Below are positions 27,697-34,719 of a stretch of DNA of 64,000 nucleotides, piece by piece (position 1 is the stretch's first letter; each line of letters opens with the position of its first letter). This DNA is from Kocuria rosea. Lineage in GTDB: Bacteria > Actinomycetota > Actinomycetes > Actinomycetales > Micrococcaceae. Made by a program: the position numbers and the translations under genes. The stretch is taken from NCBI RefSeq assembly GCF_006094695.1, contig NZ_CP035103.1:2418001-2482000 (forward strand), read 5' to 3'. Under the pieces are notes generated by a model. The model was given only the letters and a program-made list of their open reading frames with translations. It made no database searches and was not told the origin of the DNA.

Positions 27697-28881
27697 ATGC
27701 CGTATCCCCCCGACAGCGACACGACCGACCCGAACGACGCACCGCGCTCCACCACCGCCGAGACCACTGCCGAGACCTCCGCCGAGGCCTCCGGGCGGCA
27801 GGACGACCGCTCCCCCGGCTGGGCGCGCCGCGCCCGGACGGGGTCGGCGGTCACCGCCGTCGCCGCCCTCGCCGCTCTGGGCGGGGGCACCGTGGCCCAC
27901 GCCGCCCCCGCCCAGACGGCCCAGGTGGCCTCGGCGCCCCTGCTCGCCGGCCAGAAGACGACGAAGACCCCCGTGCACACCGTGTCCCCCGGGGACTCCC
28001 TGTGGGCGGTCGCCCAGCGCCACGGCGTGGCCGTGGACGAGCTCATGCGGTGGAACGACCTCTCCGGCGCGGCGCTGCTGCTGCCCGGGCAGGAGCTGCG
28101 CCTCTCCGGCGGGGCGGCCCCGGCGGCCGAGCCTTCGAAGAAGCCGGCCCCGCCCGCGGCGGAGCCGCCCCGGACGGAGCACGTGGTGCGCTCGGGCGAC
28201 TCGCTGTGGAGCATCTCGCAGGCGCGCGGGGTGTCGGTCCAGTCGCTCCTCGACGGCAACGACCTCACGGTGAACTCGCTGCTGCGCCCGGGCCAGCGGC
28301 TGTCGGTCACGGAGCCGGCCCCCGACACCGTGCGGACCGCCCAGGCCCCCGCCCCCGCGCGGGCCGAGCAGCCCCGGCCGGCGCCCGAGCGCGCCGTCGG
28401 CGACACCTTCCTGGGCCGCACGTACGAGGACGGGGTGGTGGACTCCGCCAACCGCCACCACGAGCAGCTCGCCGCCCGCCCCGCGCCCTCGCGCGAGGAG
28501 ATGCGCCGGCTCGTCCACGACACCGCCGTGCGGATGGGCGTGGACCCGGCGCTCGCCCTGGCGCACGCCCACCAGGAGTCGGGCTTCGACCACCGGGCCG
28601 TGTCCCCCGCGGACGCCGTGGGCACCATGCAGGTCATCCCGGACGCCGGGGACTGGGCCTCGGGACTCGTGGGCCGGGAGCTCGACCTCCTCGACCCGCA
28701 GGACAACGTCACCGCCGGCGTGGCCATCATCCGGCAGCTGGGCCGCGCCGCGCCCAGCACCGACGTGGCCATCGCCGCGTACTACCAGGGCCTGCACGGG
28801 GTGAAGAAGTACGGGATGTACGACGACACCAAGCAGTACGTCAAGAGCGTCAAGACCCACCGCAAGCGGTTCGGACCGTGA
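27697..28881 (+). CDS. Secreted two-LysM lytic transglycosylase
   Basis: Probable peptidoglycan-cleaving enzyme of the cell wall. The 394 residues start with a charged, disordered N-terminus and a late signal peptide (hydrophobic about 48-66, likely cleavage after AHA near 69). Two LysM domains follow (about 93-137 and 162-204; both contain PGDSLW or SGDSLW). After a Pro/Ala linker comes a C-terminal SLT domain (about 268-394) with HAHQESGFDH, whose Glu (about 294) is the expected catalytic acid, then GTMQVIP and AAYYQGLHGVKKYG. It is inserted between the Rv2175c-like gene and pknL, an arrangement that ties a wall hydrolase to a PASTA kinase that can sense wall fragments. Confidence 0.9.
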   Translation: MPYPPDSDTTDPNDAPRSTTAETTAETSAEASGRQDDRSPGWARRARTGSAVTAVAALAALGGGTVAHAAPAQTAQVASAPLLAGQKTTKTPVHTVSPGDSLWAVAQRHGVAVDELMRWNDLSGAALLLPGQELRLSGGAAPAAEPSKKPAPPAAEPPRTEHVVRSGDSLWSISQARGVSVQSLLDGNDLTVNSLLRPGQRLSVTEPAPDTVRTAQAPAPARAEQPRPAPERAVGDTFLGRTYEDGVVDSANRHHEQLAARPAPSREEMRRLVHDTAVRMGVDPALALAHAHQESGFDHRAVSPADAVGTMQVIPDAGDWASGLVGRELDLLDPQDNVTAGVAIIRQLGRAAPSTDVAIAAYYQGLHGVKKYGMYDDTKQYVKSVKTHRKRFGP

Positions 28882-28914
28882 CCTGCGACCCAGCCTGCGC
28901 ACAGCGCCCCGCCC

Positions 28915-28920
28915 TAGGCT
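28915..28920 (+). promoter_or_regulatory. -10 element of a leaderless pknL promoter
   Basis: TAGGCT ends 6 bases before the GTG start at 28927 and there is no Shine-Dalgarno, so the mRNA probably begins at the start codon. The -35 region is not recognisable. Confidence 0.55.
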
Positions 28921-28926
28921 GATCCC

Positions 28927-30846
28927 GTGCAGCACGCGCTCCCCGACCACCTGACCGGGACCGTCCTCGAGGGCCGCTACGAGCTGGGTCCGCGGATCGC
29001 CCGCGGTGGCACCGCCACCGTGTACCGGGCGGTGGACACCCGCCTGCAGCGCGTCGTGGCGGTCAAGCTCATGCACGCCCACCTGGCCGAGGACCCGGCC
29101 GCGGCGGACCGGTTCGTGCGGGAGGCCCGGTCGGCGGCGCGGCTGTCCCATCCCCACGTGGTCTCCGTGCTCGACCAGGGCCACGCCCCGGACGGGGTGC
29201 CGTACCTGGTCATGGAGCACGTGGCGGGCTCGACGCTGCGGGACCTCCTGCGCCGGCGCGGCGCCCTGCCCCCGGGCGAGGCGCTCGGGCTGCTGGAACC
29301 GGTCCTCGACGGGCTGGCGGCGGCCCACCGCGAGGGCCTGGTGCACCGCGACGTGAAGCCGGAGAACGTGCTGATCTCCGCCGCCGGCCGGGTGACCGTC
29401 GCGGACTTCGGTCTCACCCGCGCCGTCGACCAGCACACGGCGACCGGAACGGTGCTGGGCACGGTCGGCTACGCCTCGCCGGAGCTCGTCACGGGGCAGC
29501 GGGTCGACACCCGCGCGGACGTGTACTCGGCCGGGATCCTGCTCTTCGAGCTCCTGGCCGGCCGCCGTCCCTTCGAGGGCGGTCCGCTGGCCGTGGCCCG
29601 CGCCCACGCGGACGGCGCCGTCCCGGACCTCCGCACCCTCGATCCCGGTCTCCCGGCCGGTGTGGCGCGGCTGGTCGCCCGGGCCACGGCACGGGAGCCG
29701 GAGCGGCGTCCGCCCGACGCCGGCAGCTTCCTCGACGAGCTCCGGTCGGTCCGGGCGGGTCTGCGGCCCGCGGAGCTCGACCGCCCCCCGGGACCCGGCG
29801 CCGCCCGCGGCACCCCGGCCGTGCCGGCTCCGGACGGCGCGGCCACGGCGGCCCTGGACCCCGCGGTCGGACCCACCGCGGCCCTCGGGGCGGGCGCCCC
29901 CACGGAAGCCCTCGGCCGGGGCGCTCCCACGGAGGCTCTCGGGACGAGCGGCACCACGGAGACCATCGGCCGGCACGCCCCCACCGAGGCCCTCGGCCGG
30001 GACGCTCCCACGGAGGCGTTCGGCCCGGCGGCCGGCCGGACCGGGGTGCCGGGTCCGCACGCCGCGACCCTGGGAGCGGCCGGGGCCGGGGCCCCGGCGG
30101 TCTCCGGCCGGCCGCTGCTGGCGCGGACCTCGAGCGGCTCCTCCGACCCCTGGCGGCCCGAGGTCGAGCTGCGGCCCACCCGGCCCCTGCACGCGGCGGG
30201 GACGCTGGCCCTGGTCGCGCTCGCGGTGGCCGGGGCGGCGTTCCTGGGCTGGCTCCTGGGCTCCGGTCCGGGCGGGACCGTGAGCGTGCCGGACGTGCGG
30301 GGAGCGGGTCCGGAGCTCGCCGAGCAGTACCTGGCCGGGGCCGGTCTGGGCAACGTCGCCGTGCACGAGACCGCGGACCCGGTGGCCCCCGCCGGCACCG
30401 TGCTCGGCACCGACCCGGAGGCCGGGGCCACGGTGCGCTCCGCGGAGCAGGTCGTCCTGCTGGTCTCGACCGGTCCCGTGCGGACCACCGCGCCCGACGT
30501 CACCGGGATGTCCGAGGAGGACGCCCGGGCGCGCCTCGAGGACGCCGGGCTGGCGGCCGGCACCCGGAGCCCGGTCGCCGACGCCGCCGCCGCCGGGACG
30601 GTCGTGGGCCAGCACCCCGAGGCGGGCGAGGCGGTGGCCGAGGGGTCGGCGGTGGACCTCGCCGTCTCCCTCGGGGCCCGCGCCGACTCCGCGCCCGGGG
30701 TGCTTGGCAGGCCCGTGGACGAGGCGGTCCGGCTCCTCGCGGAGGCGGGGTTCGCGGCGCGGGTCGAGGAGAGCCTCGGCGCCCCCTTCGGCTACGTGGT
30801 GGCCCAGACGACGGACGGGGCCGAGGTCGTCCTCACCGTCGTCTGA
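28927..30846 (+). CDS. pknL: Transmembrane PASTA serine/threonine protein kinase (PknL-like)
   Basis: Receptor kinase for cell-wall or division control. The 639 residues have an N-terminal kinase domain (about 18-278): ARGGTATVY loop, Lys47 in VAVKLM, catalytic HRDVKPEN (Asp142), DFG at about 160-162, and activation loop Thr residues (TATGTVLGTVGYASPE). A juxtamembrane linker (about 285-420) holds about five copies of a nine-residue APTEALGRx repeat. One membrane helix (about 424-444) and three extracellular PASTA repeats follow (from about 452; the last is shorter). The start is GTG 28927, apparently leaderless. Mycobacterial pknL (Rv2176) has the same neighbours but fewer extracellular parts, so PASTA repeats here are notable. 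Confidence 0.92.
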   Translation: MQHALPDHLTGTVLEGRYELGPRIARGGTATVYRAVDTRLQRVVAVKLMHAHLAEDPAAADRFVREARSAARLSHPHVVSVLDQGHAPDGVPYLVMEHVAGSTLRDLLRRRGALPPGEALGLLEPVLDGLAAAHREGLVHRDVKPENVLISAAGRVTVADFGLTRAVDQHTATGTVLGTVGYASPELVTGQRVDTRADVYSAGILLFELLAGRRPFEGGPLAVARAHADGAVPDLRTLDPGLPAGVARLVARATAREPERRPPDAGSFLDELRSVRAGLRPAELDRPPGPGAARGTPAVPAPDGAATAALDPAVGPTAALGAGAPTEALGRGAPTEALGTSGTTETIGRHAPTEALGRDAPTEAFGPAAGRTGVPGPHAATLGAAGAGAPAVSGRPLLARTSSGSSDPWRPEVELRPTRPLHAAGTLALVALAVAGAAFLGWLLGSGPGGTVSVPDVRGAGPELAEQYLAGAGLGNVAVHETADPVAPAGTVLGTDPEAGATVRSAEQVVLLVSTGPVRTTAPDVTGMSEEDARARLEDAGLAAGTRSPVADAAAAGTVVGQHPEAGEAVAEGSAVDLAVSLGARADSAPGVLGRPVDEAVRLLAEAGFAARVEESLGAPFGYVVAQTTDGAEVVLTVV

Positions 30847-30890
30847 GCGGACGGCAGGAACGGCCCCGGCCCCGTCGGCCGGTCCCGCGC

Positions 30891-32282
30891 TCAGCGGCGG
30901 GAGAGGTAGCCCGCCACGAGGAACGCGATCTCCAGGGACTGCATGTGGTTCAGGCGCGGGTCGCACAGCGACTCGTAGCGGTCCTGGAAGGAGGACTCGT
31001 CGACGGGGTCGGCGCCGCCGAGGCACTCCGCGACGTCGTCGCCCGTCATCTCCACGTGGATGCCGCCGGGGAAGGAGCCGATCGCCTCGTGCACCTCGAA
31101 GAAGCCGCGGACCTCGTCCACGACGTCGTCGAAGTTGCGGGTCTTGTACCCGGACGGCAGGGACACGGTGTTGCCGTGCATGGGGTCGGTGACCCACACG
31201 ACCTTGGCGCCGGAGCGCTCCACGGCCTCGACGAGCGGGGGCAGCTTCTCCCGGATGTTCTTCGCGCCCATGCGGGTGATGAAGGTGAGCCGTCCGGGCT
31301 CGCGCTCCGGGTCGAGCTTGTCGATGAGCGCCAGCGCGTCGTCCCCGGTGGTCTTGGGGCCGAGCTTCACGCCGATCGGGTTGCGCAGCCGGGAGAGCAG
31401 GTCCACGTGGGCGCCGTCGAGCTCCCGGGTGCGCTCGCCGATCCACAGGAAGTGCCCGGACGTGCCGTACGGGAGGTGGGTGCGGGAGTCGATGCGGCTC
31501 AGCGCGCGCTCGTAGTCCAGCAGCAGGGCCTCGTGGCCGGCGTAGAACTCCGTGGTGCGCAGGGCGTCGAAGTCCGCGCCGCACGCGTCCATGAACTTCA
31601 CGGCCCGGTCGATCTCGCGGGCGAGCGACTCGTACCGGGCGTGGGCCGGGTTCGTGGTGAAACCCATGTTCCAGGCGTGCACGAGGCGCAGGTCCGCGAA
31701 CCCGCCCGTGGTGAAGGCCCGGATGAGGTTCAGGGTTGAGGCCGAGGTGTGGTAGCCGCGCACCATCCGCCGCGGGTCGTGGACCCGGGACTCCTCGGTG
31801 AAGTCGAAGCCGTTGACCATCTCGCCGCGGAACGTCGGCAGCGTCGTGCCGTCGCGGGTCTCGTCGTTGGACGAGCGGGGCTTCGAGAACTGCCCGGCCA
31901 TCCGGCCCATCTTCACCACGGGCATGGACGCGCCGTAGGTGAGCACCACGGCCATCTGCAGCAGCGTCTTGACCCGGGCGCTGATCCGGTCGGCGGTGGC
32001 GCCCTCGAAGGTCTCGGCGCAGTCCCCGCCCTGCAGGAAGAACGCCCGGCCGTTGGCGACCTCGGCCAGACGGTCGCGCAGCTTGTCCACCTCCCCCGCG
32101 AAGACGAGGGGCGGGACCGCGTTGAGCTCGGCGATCGAGGCGGCGAAGTCGGGGTGGTCGCGCCAGGTCGGCTGCTGGTCGGCGGCCAGCTCGCGCCAGT
32201 CGTCCAGCCCCGGGTAGTCGGCCGCGGAGGGCACCGGGGAGGCGAGGTTGCGGAGGCTGTCGGGAACGGTGAAGTCGAGCAT
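30891..32282 (-). CDS. aroG: Class II 3-deoxy-7-phosphoheptulonate synthase
   Basis: First enzyme of the shikimate pathway: condenses phosphoenolpyruvate with erythrose-4-phosphate. The 463 residues match the plant-like class II family (Rv2178c): FLQGGDCAETF (Cys metal ligand), KMGRMAGQFSKPRS, TSASTLNLIRAF, GEHVH-type motif replaced by SGHFLWIGERTREL, KLGPKTTGDD, TRMGAKNIREKLPPLVEA, and VTDPMHGNT with GGIHVEMTGDDVAECLGG. I prefer ATG 32282 over the adjacent ATG 32285 because AGGA is better spaced. In M. tuberculosis the protein complexes with chorismate mutase; none is visible here. It is convergent with pknL. Confidence 0.96.
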   Translation of the reverse strand: MLDFTVPDSLRNLASPVPSAADYPGLDDWRELAADQQPTWRDHPDFAASIAELNAVPPLVFAGEVDKLRDRLAEVANGRAFFLQGGDCAETFEGATADRISARVKTLLQMAVVLTYGASMPVVKMGRMAGQFSKPRSSNDETRDGTTLPTFRGEMVNGFDFTEESRVHDPRRMVRGYHTSASTLNLIRAFTTGGFADLRLVHAWNMGFTTNPAHARYESLAREIDRAVKFMDACGADFDALRTTEFYAGHEALLLDYERALSRIDSRTHLPYGTSGHFLWIGERTRELDGAHVDLLSRLRNPIGVKLGPKTTGDDALALIDKLDPEREPGRLTFITRMGAKNIREKLPPLVEAVERSGAKVVWVTDPMHGNTVSLPSGYKTRNFDDVVDEVRGFFEVHEAIGSFPGGIHVEMTGDDVAECLGGADPVDESSFQDRYESLCDPRLNHMQSLEIAFLVAGYLSRR

Positions 32283-32325
32283 CATGTCTTCCTATGTCTC
32301 GTCCGGGGCGGGGCCGGGCGCGGGA

Positions 32326-33177
32326 TCAGGGTGCGGTGGGCCGTGGGGTGTCGTCGTCCGCGGCCCCGGGACGGTCGCGGTGGGCGATGGAGTCCGCGGT
32401 CCGGCGGGCGGTGTGGGCGGCGCTGCGCGCCTTGTCCTTGGCGTTGCCCACGAGCTCCGCCGCGGCCTGCTTGGTCTCCTGGCGCTTCTGCTCGGCGAGC
32501 CGCTTCTTGTGCTCTGAGGCGTAGACGTCCACGTAGACCTGGCCGGAGAGGGCCTGGATCGCGTGCATGATCTCGTCGGTGACCTCGCGGAGCAGGGCGT
32601 GCTCACCCTGCCGGCCCCGGTAGCGGGAGAAGTCGAGGGGCTCGCCGAAGATCGTGGTGACCCGGGCGCTGCGGCGGGGCAGCGGGAGCCTGGTCCCGAT
32701 CGGCTGGACCTTGTCGGTGCCGACCATGGCGATCGGGACGACCGGGGCCCCCGTCTCGAGCGCGAGCCGGGCCACCCCGATCTTGCCCTTGTACATGCGG
32801 CCGTCCGGGGAGCGGGTGCCCTCCGGATAGATCCCGAGCAGCTCGCCCTCCAGCAGCTTGCGGCCGCCGTTGCTCAGGGACTTCGCGCTGGCCCGGCCCC
32901 CGGAGCGGTCCATGGGGATCTGGTTGATGGCGCGGAAGAACGCGGCCATCACCCGGCCCTTGACGCCGGGGCTGTTGAAGTAGTCGGACTTCGCCAGGAA
33001 GTACACCTGCCGGGGCACGGCCACGGGCATGAACACCGAGTCGGAGACGGAGAGGTGGTTGCTCGCGAGGATGGCCGGGCCCTCCTCGGGCACGTGCTCC
33101 AGGCCGCGCACCTCGGGACGGAAGGCGACGTTGATCAGGGGGCCGACGACGTAGCGCTTCAGAAACATGTAGACCAT
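32326..33177 (-). CDS. plsC: 1-acylglycerol-3-phosphate acyltransferase-like protein (PlsC family)
   Basis: Membrane-associated acyltransferase of phospholipid synthesis, probably making phosphatidic acid. The 283 residues show the HX4D motif (SNHLSVSD, His about 41, Asp about 46), the second block (FFRAINQIPMDRSGG), the EGTR motif (YPEGTRSPDG, about 117-126), and APVVPIAMVG. A Lys/Glu/Ala-rich C-terminal extension (about 215-283) is extra and of unknown purpose. The start is ATG 33177 with AAGGAG upstream. It lies 43 bp downstream of the aroG start on the same strand (Rv2182c position in mycobacteria). Confidence 0.9.
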   Translation of the reverse strand: MVYMFLKRYVVGPLINVAFRPEVRGLEHVPEEGPAILASNHLSVSDSVFMPVAVPRQVYFLAKSDYFNSPGVKGRVMAAFFRAINQIPMDRSGGRASAKSLSNGGRKLLEGELLGIYPEGTRSPDGRMYKGKIGVARLALETGAPVVPIAMVGTDKVQPIGTRLPLPRRSARVTTIFGEPLDFSRYRGRQGEHALLREVTDEIMHAIQALSGQVYVDVYASEHKKRLAEQKRQETKQAAAELVGNAKDKARSAAHTARRTADSIAHRDRPGAADDDTPRPTAP

Positions 33178-33324
33178 GTGGGAGGGGACTCCTTCGTGCT
33201 GATCGGGATGTCGCGAGGGTCCGTGCCGCTCGGACCGGGTCCGGCCTCCGGTATTCTCTCACGTCCGCACGGGCACCCGCGCCGGTCCGCCCGCCGACGG
33301 CGCCCGCCCTGACATCATGGACGC

Positions 33325-34179
33325 ATGACGCCACCCGTCGAGGACCAGCACCTGCCCGCCCCCTCCGCGACCGTCGGGCCCGCCGCCGCGGACGATCCCG
33401 GCGCGCCCTTCCACCATCCGGCCGACGGGCCCGCGGGCGCGCTCGTGCTGCACGGCTTCACCGGCGTCCCGTTCAGCGTCCGCCCCTGGGGCCGGGCGCT
33501 GCACGCGGCGGGCGCCGACGTCGTCGGGCCCGTGCTGCCCGGCCACGGCACCCGCTGGGAGGACCTCGCCGGCGTCCGCTGGGAGCAGTGGCGCGACCAC
33601 GCGGCCGAGCACGTGCAGCGGCTGCGGGCCCGGCACGACGTGGTGGTGGTGTGCGGGCTGTCCATGGGCGGGGCGCTCGCCCTGCACCTCGCCGCGACCC
33701 TGCCCGTCGACGGGGTCGTGGCCCTGAACCCGGCGCTGTCCCTCGTCAGCCGCACGGCCCGGCTCGCCCCGGCCCTGCACCGCGCGGTGCCGTCCGTGCC
33801 GGGCGTGGGGGACGACATCAGCCTCCCGGGCGTCACCGAGCACGCCTACCCGCGCACGCCCGTGGCGGGCGTCGCCGAGCTGGGCCGGTTCATGACCCGG
33901 ACCCGGAGGATGCTGCCCGCGGTCACCGCCCCGGTCCTGGTGCTGCGCTCGCAGCACGACCACGTGGTGTCGGACGCCTCGCACCTGCAGGTGCTGCGCC
34001 GGGCCGGCGGGGACGTGGAGCTGGTGCGGCTGGCGGAGAGCTTCCACGTGGCCACCCTGGACCGGGAGGCGGACGTGGTCGCGGCGCGGTCCGTGCGCTT
34101 CCTGGAGGACCTGCTGGCGGGCCGCAACCCGGTCACCGCGAGACCGTTGCGCCCCGCCTCCCGGGGGGACCGGCGATGA
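33325..34179 (+). CDS. Alpha/beta hydrolase, carboxylesterase or monoacylglycerol lipase type
   Basis: Serine hydrolase of unknown substrate, likely short- or medium-chain esters. The 284 residues contain the oxyanion segment LVLHGFTGVPFSV (about 40-52), PGHGTRWEDL, the nucleophile elbow CGLSMGGALAL (Ser about 113), an acid in LRSQHDHVV and the His of AESFHVATLD, so the triad is complete. It resembles Est30-like carboxylesterases. The ATG at 33325 has no ribosome-binding site; a poor -10 (CATCAT) lies 6 bases before it, so leaderless translation is possible. Its stop overlaps the next gene by 4 bp. Confidence 0.85.
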   Translation: MTPPVEDQHLPAPSATVGPAAADDPGAPFHHPADGPAGALVLHGFTGVPFSVRPWGRALHAAGADVVGPVLPGHGTRWEDLAGVRWEQWRDHAAEHVQRLRARHDVVVVCGLSMGGALALHLAATLPVDGVVALNPALSLVSRTARLAPALHRAVPSVPGVGDDISLPGVTEHAYPRTPVAGVAELGRFMTRTRRMLPAVTAPVLVLRSQHDHVVSDASHLQVLRRAGGDVELVRLAESFHVATLDREADVVAARSVRFLEDLLAGRNPVTARPLRPASRGDRR

Positions 34180-34649
34180 GTGCGGGCCCGGGGACGCCGG
34201 GCGGCGCCGGGCACGGCCCCGAGGACGAGTGGAGCCGGATCGTGTCGGACCTCGAGGACGTGCGCCGGGCCGGGGACCGGCACCTCGCCGGGCCCCGGGA
34301 CTGGTCCCCCGAGGACGCCGGGCCGGGCGCGTCCTCCGGGGCGGAGGACGCCGGAGCGGAGGCTGCCGGGGCAGAGGGCGCCGGGGAGCCGGAGGACGCG
34401 GGGGACGACGACGCGCCCTACTCCCCCGACCCCGGGCCGGTCACGCAGGGGCTCAGCGGCGGGGCACTGCTGTCCTGGACCGTGCTGGTCGGGGTGCCCG
34501 TGCTGCTGGTGGTGCTCTCCCTCCTGCCCGGCTCCCTGCCGTGGTGGGCCATCGTGGGGGGCCTGCTCGCCGTGGTCGGGGCCATCGGCCACCTGCTGCG
34601 GTCCCTGCCCGACGACCGCGACGAGCTGGACGACGGCGCCCGCGTTTGA
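34176..34649 (+). CDS. Small two-helix membrane protein of unknown function
   Basis: I do not recognise a named family. The 157 residues begin with a hydrophilic stretch DEWSRIVSDLEDVRRAGDRHLAGPRDW, then an acidic Ala/Gly/Glu linker (about 46-90). Two membrane helices follow (about 95-116 and 120-141), and the protein ends with a charged tail LRSLPDDRDELDDGARV. The ATG at 34176 overlaps the esterase stop (ATGA), so the two proteins are translationally coupled. Proteins of this shape (short, with an N-terminal W-S-R-I motif and a double helix near the C-terminus) are common in Micrococcaceae, from memory. No function is proposed. Confidence 0.75.
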   Translation: MSAGPGTPGGAGHGPEDEWSRIVSDLEDVRRAGDRHLAGPRDWSPEDAGPGASSGAEDAGAEAAGAEGAGEPEDAGDDDAPYSPDPGPVTQGLSGGALLSWTVLVGVPVLLVVLSLLPGSLPWWAIVGGLLAVVGAIGHLLRSLPDDRDELDDGARV

Positions 34650-34658
34650 CGGGGTTTG

Positions 34659-34679
34659 CGTGAGCCAATTCACTAGACT
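34659..34679 (+). promoter_or_regulatory. fadD promoter region with a Crp/GlxR-like half-site pair
   Basis: CGTGA-GCCAAT-TCACT (34659-34674) has the inner GTGA-N6-TCAC of a Crp/GlxR operator. It touches TAGACT (34674-34679), a -10 candidate 40 bp before the ATG. TTGACG lies at 34646-34651; its spacing fits TTCACT (34669-34674) better than TAGACT. Such a position would suit repression. Confidence 0.45.
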
Positions 34680-34719
34680 GGAGCGGACGGCCCACCGACC
34701 CCGATCCGAGGAGAACCCC

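Noticed and set aside
24648-28922. Open frame of 1424 residues on the plus strand
   Set aside because: Spans parts of dinB, the polyprenyl synthase and the LysM gene in the wrong frame; no domain is visible.
27682-31584. Open frame of 1300 residues on the minus strand
   Set aside because: Antisense to the LysM gene and pknL and out of frame with aroG; the real genes have full catalytic motifs.
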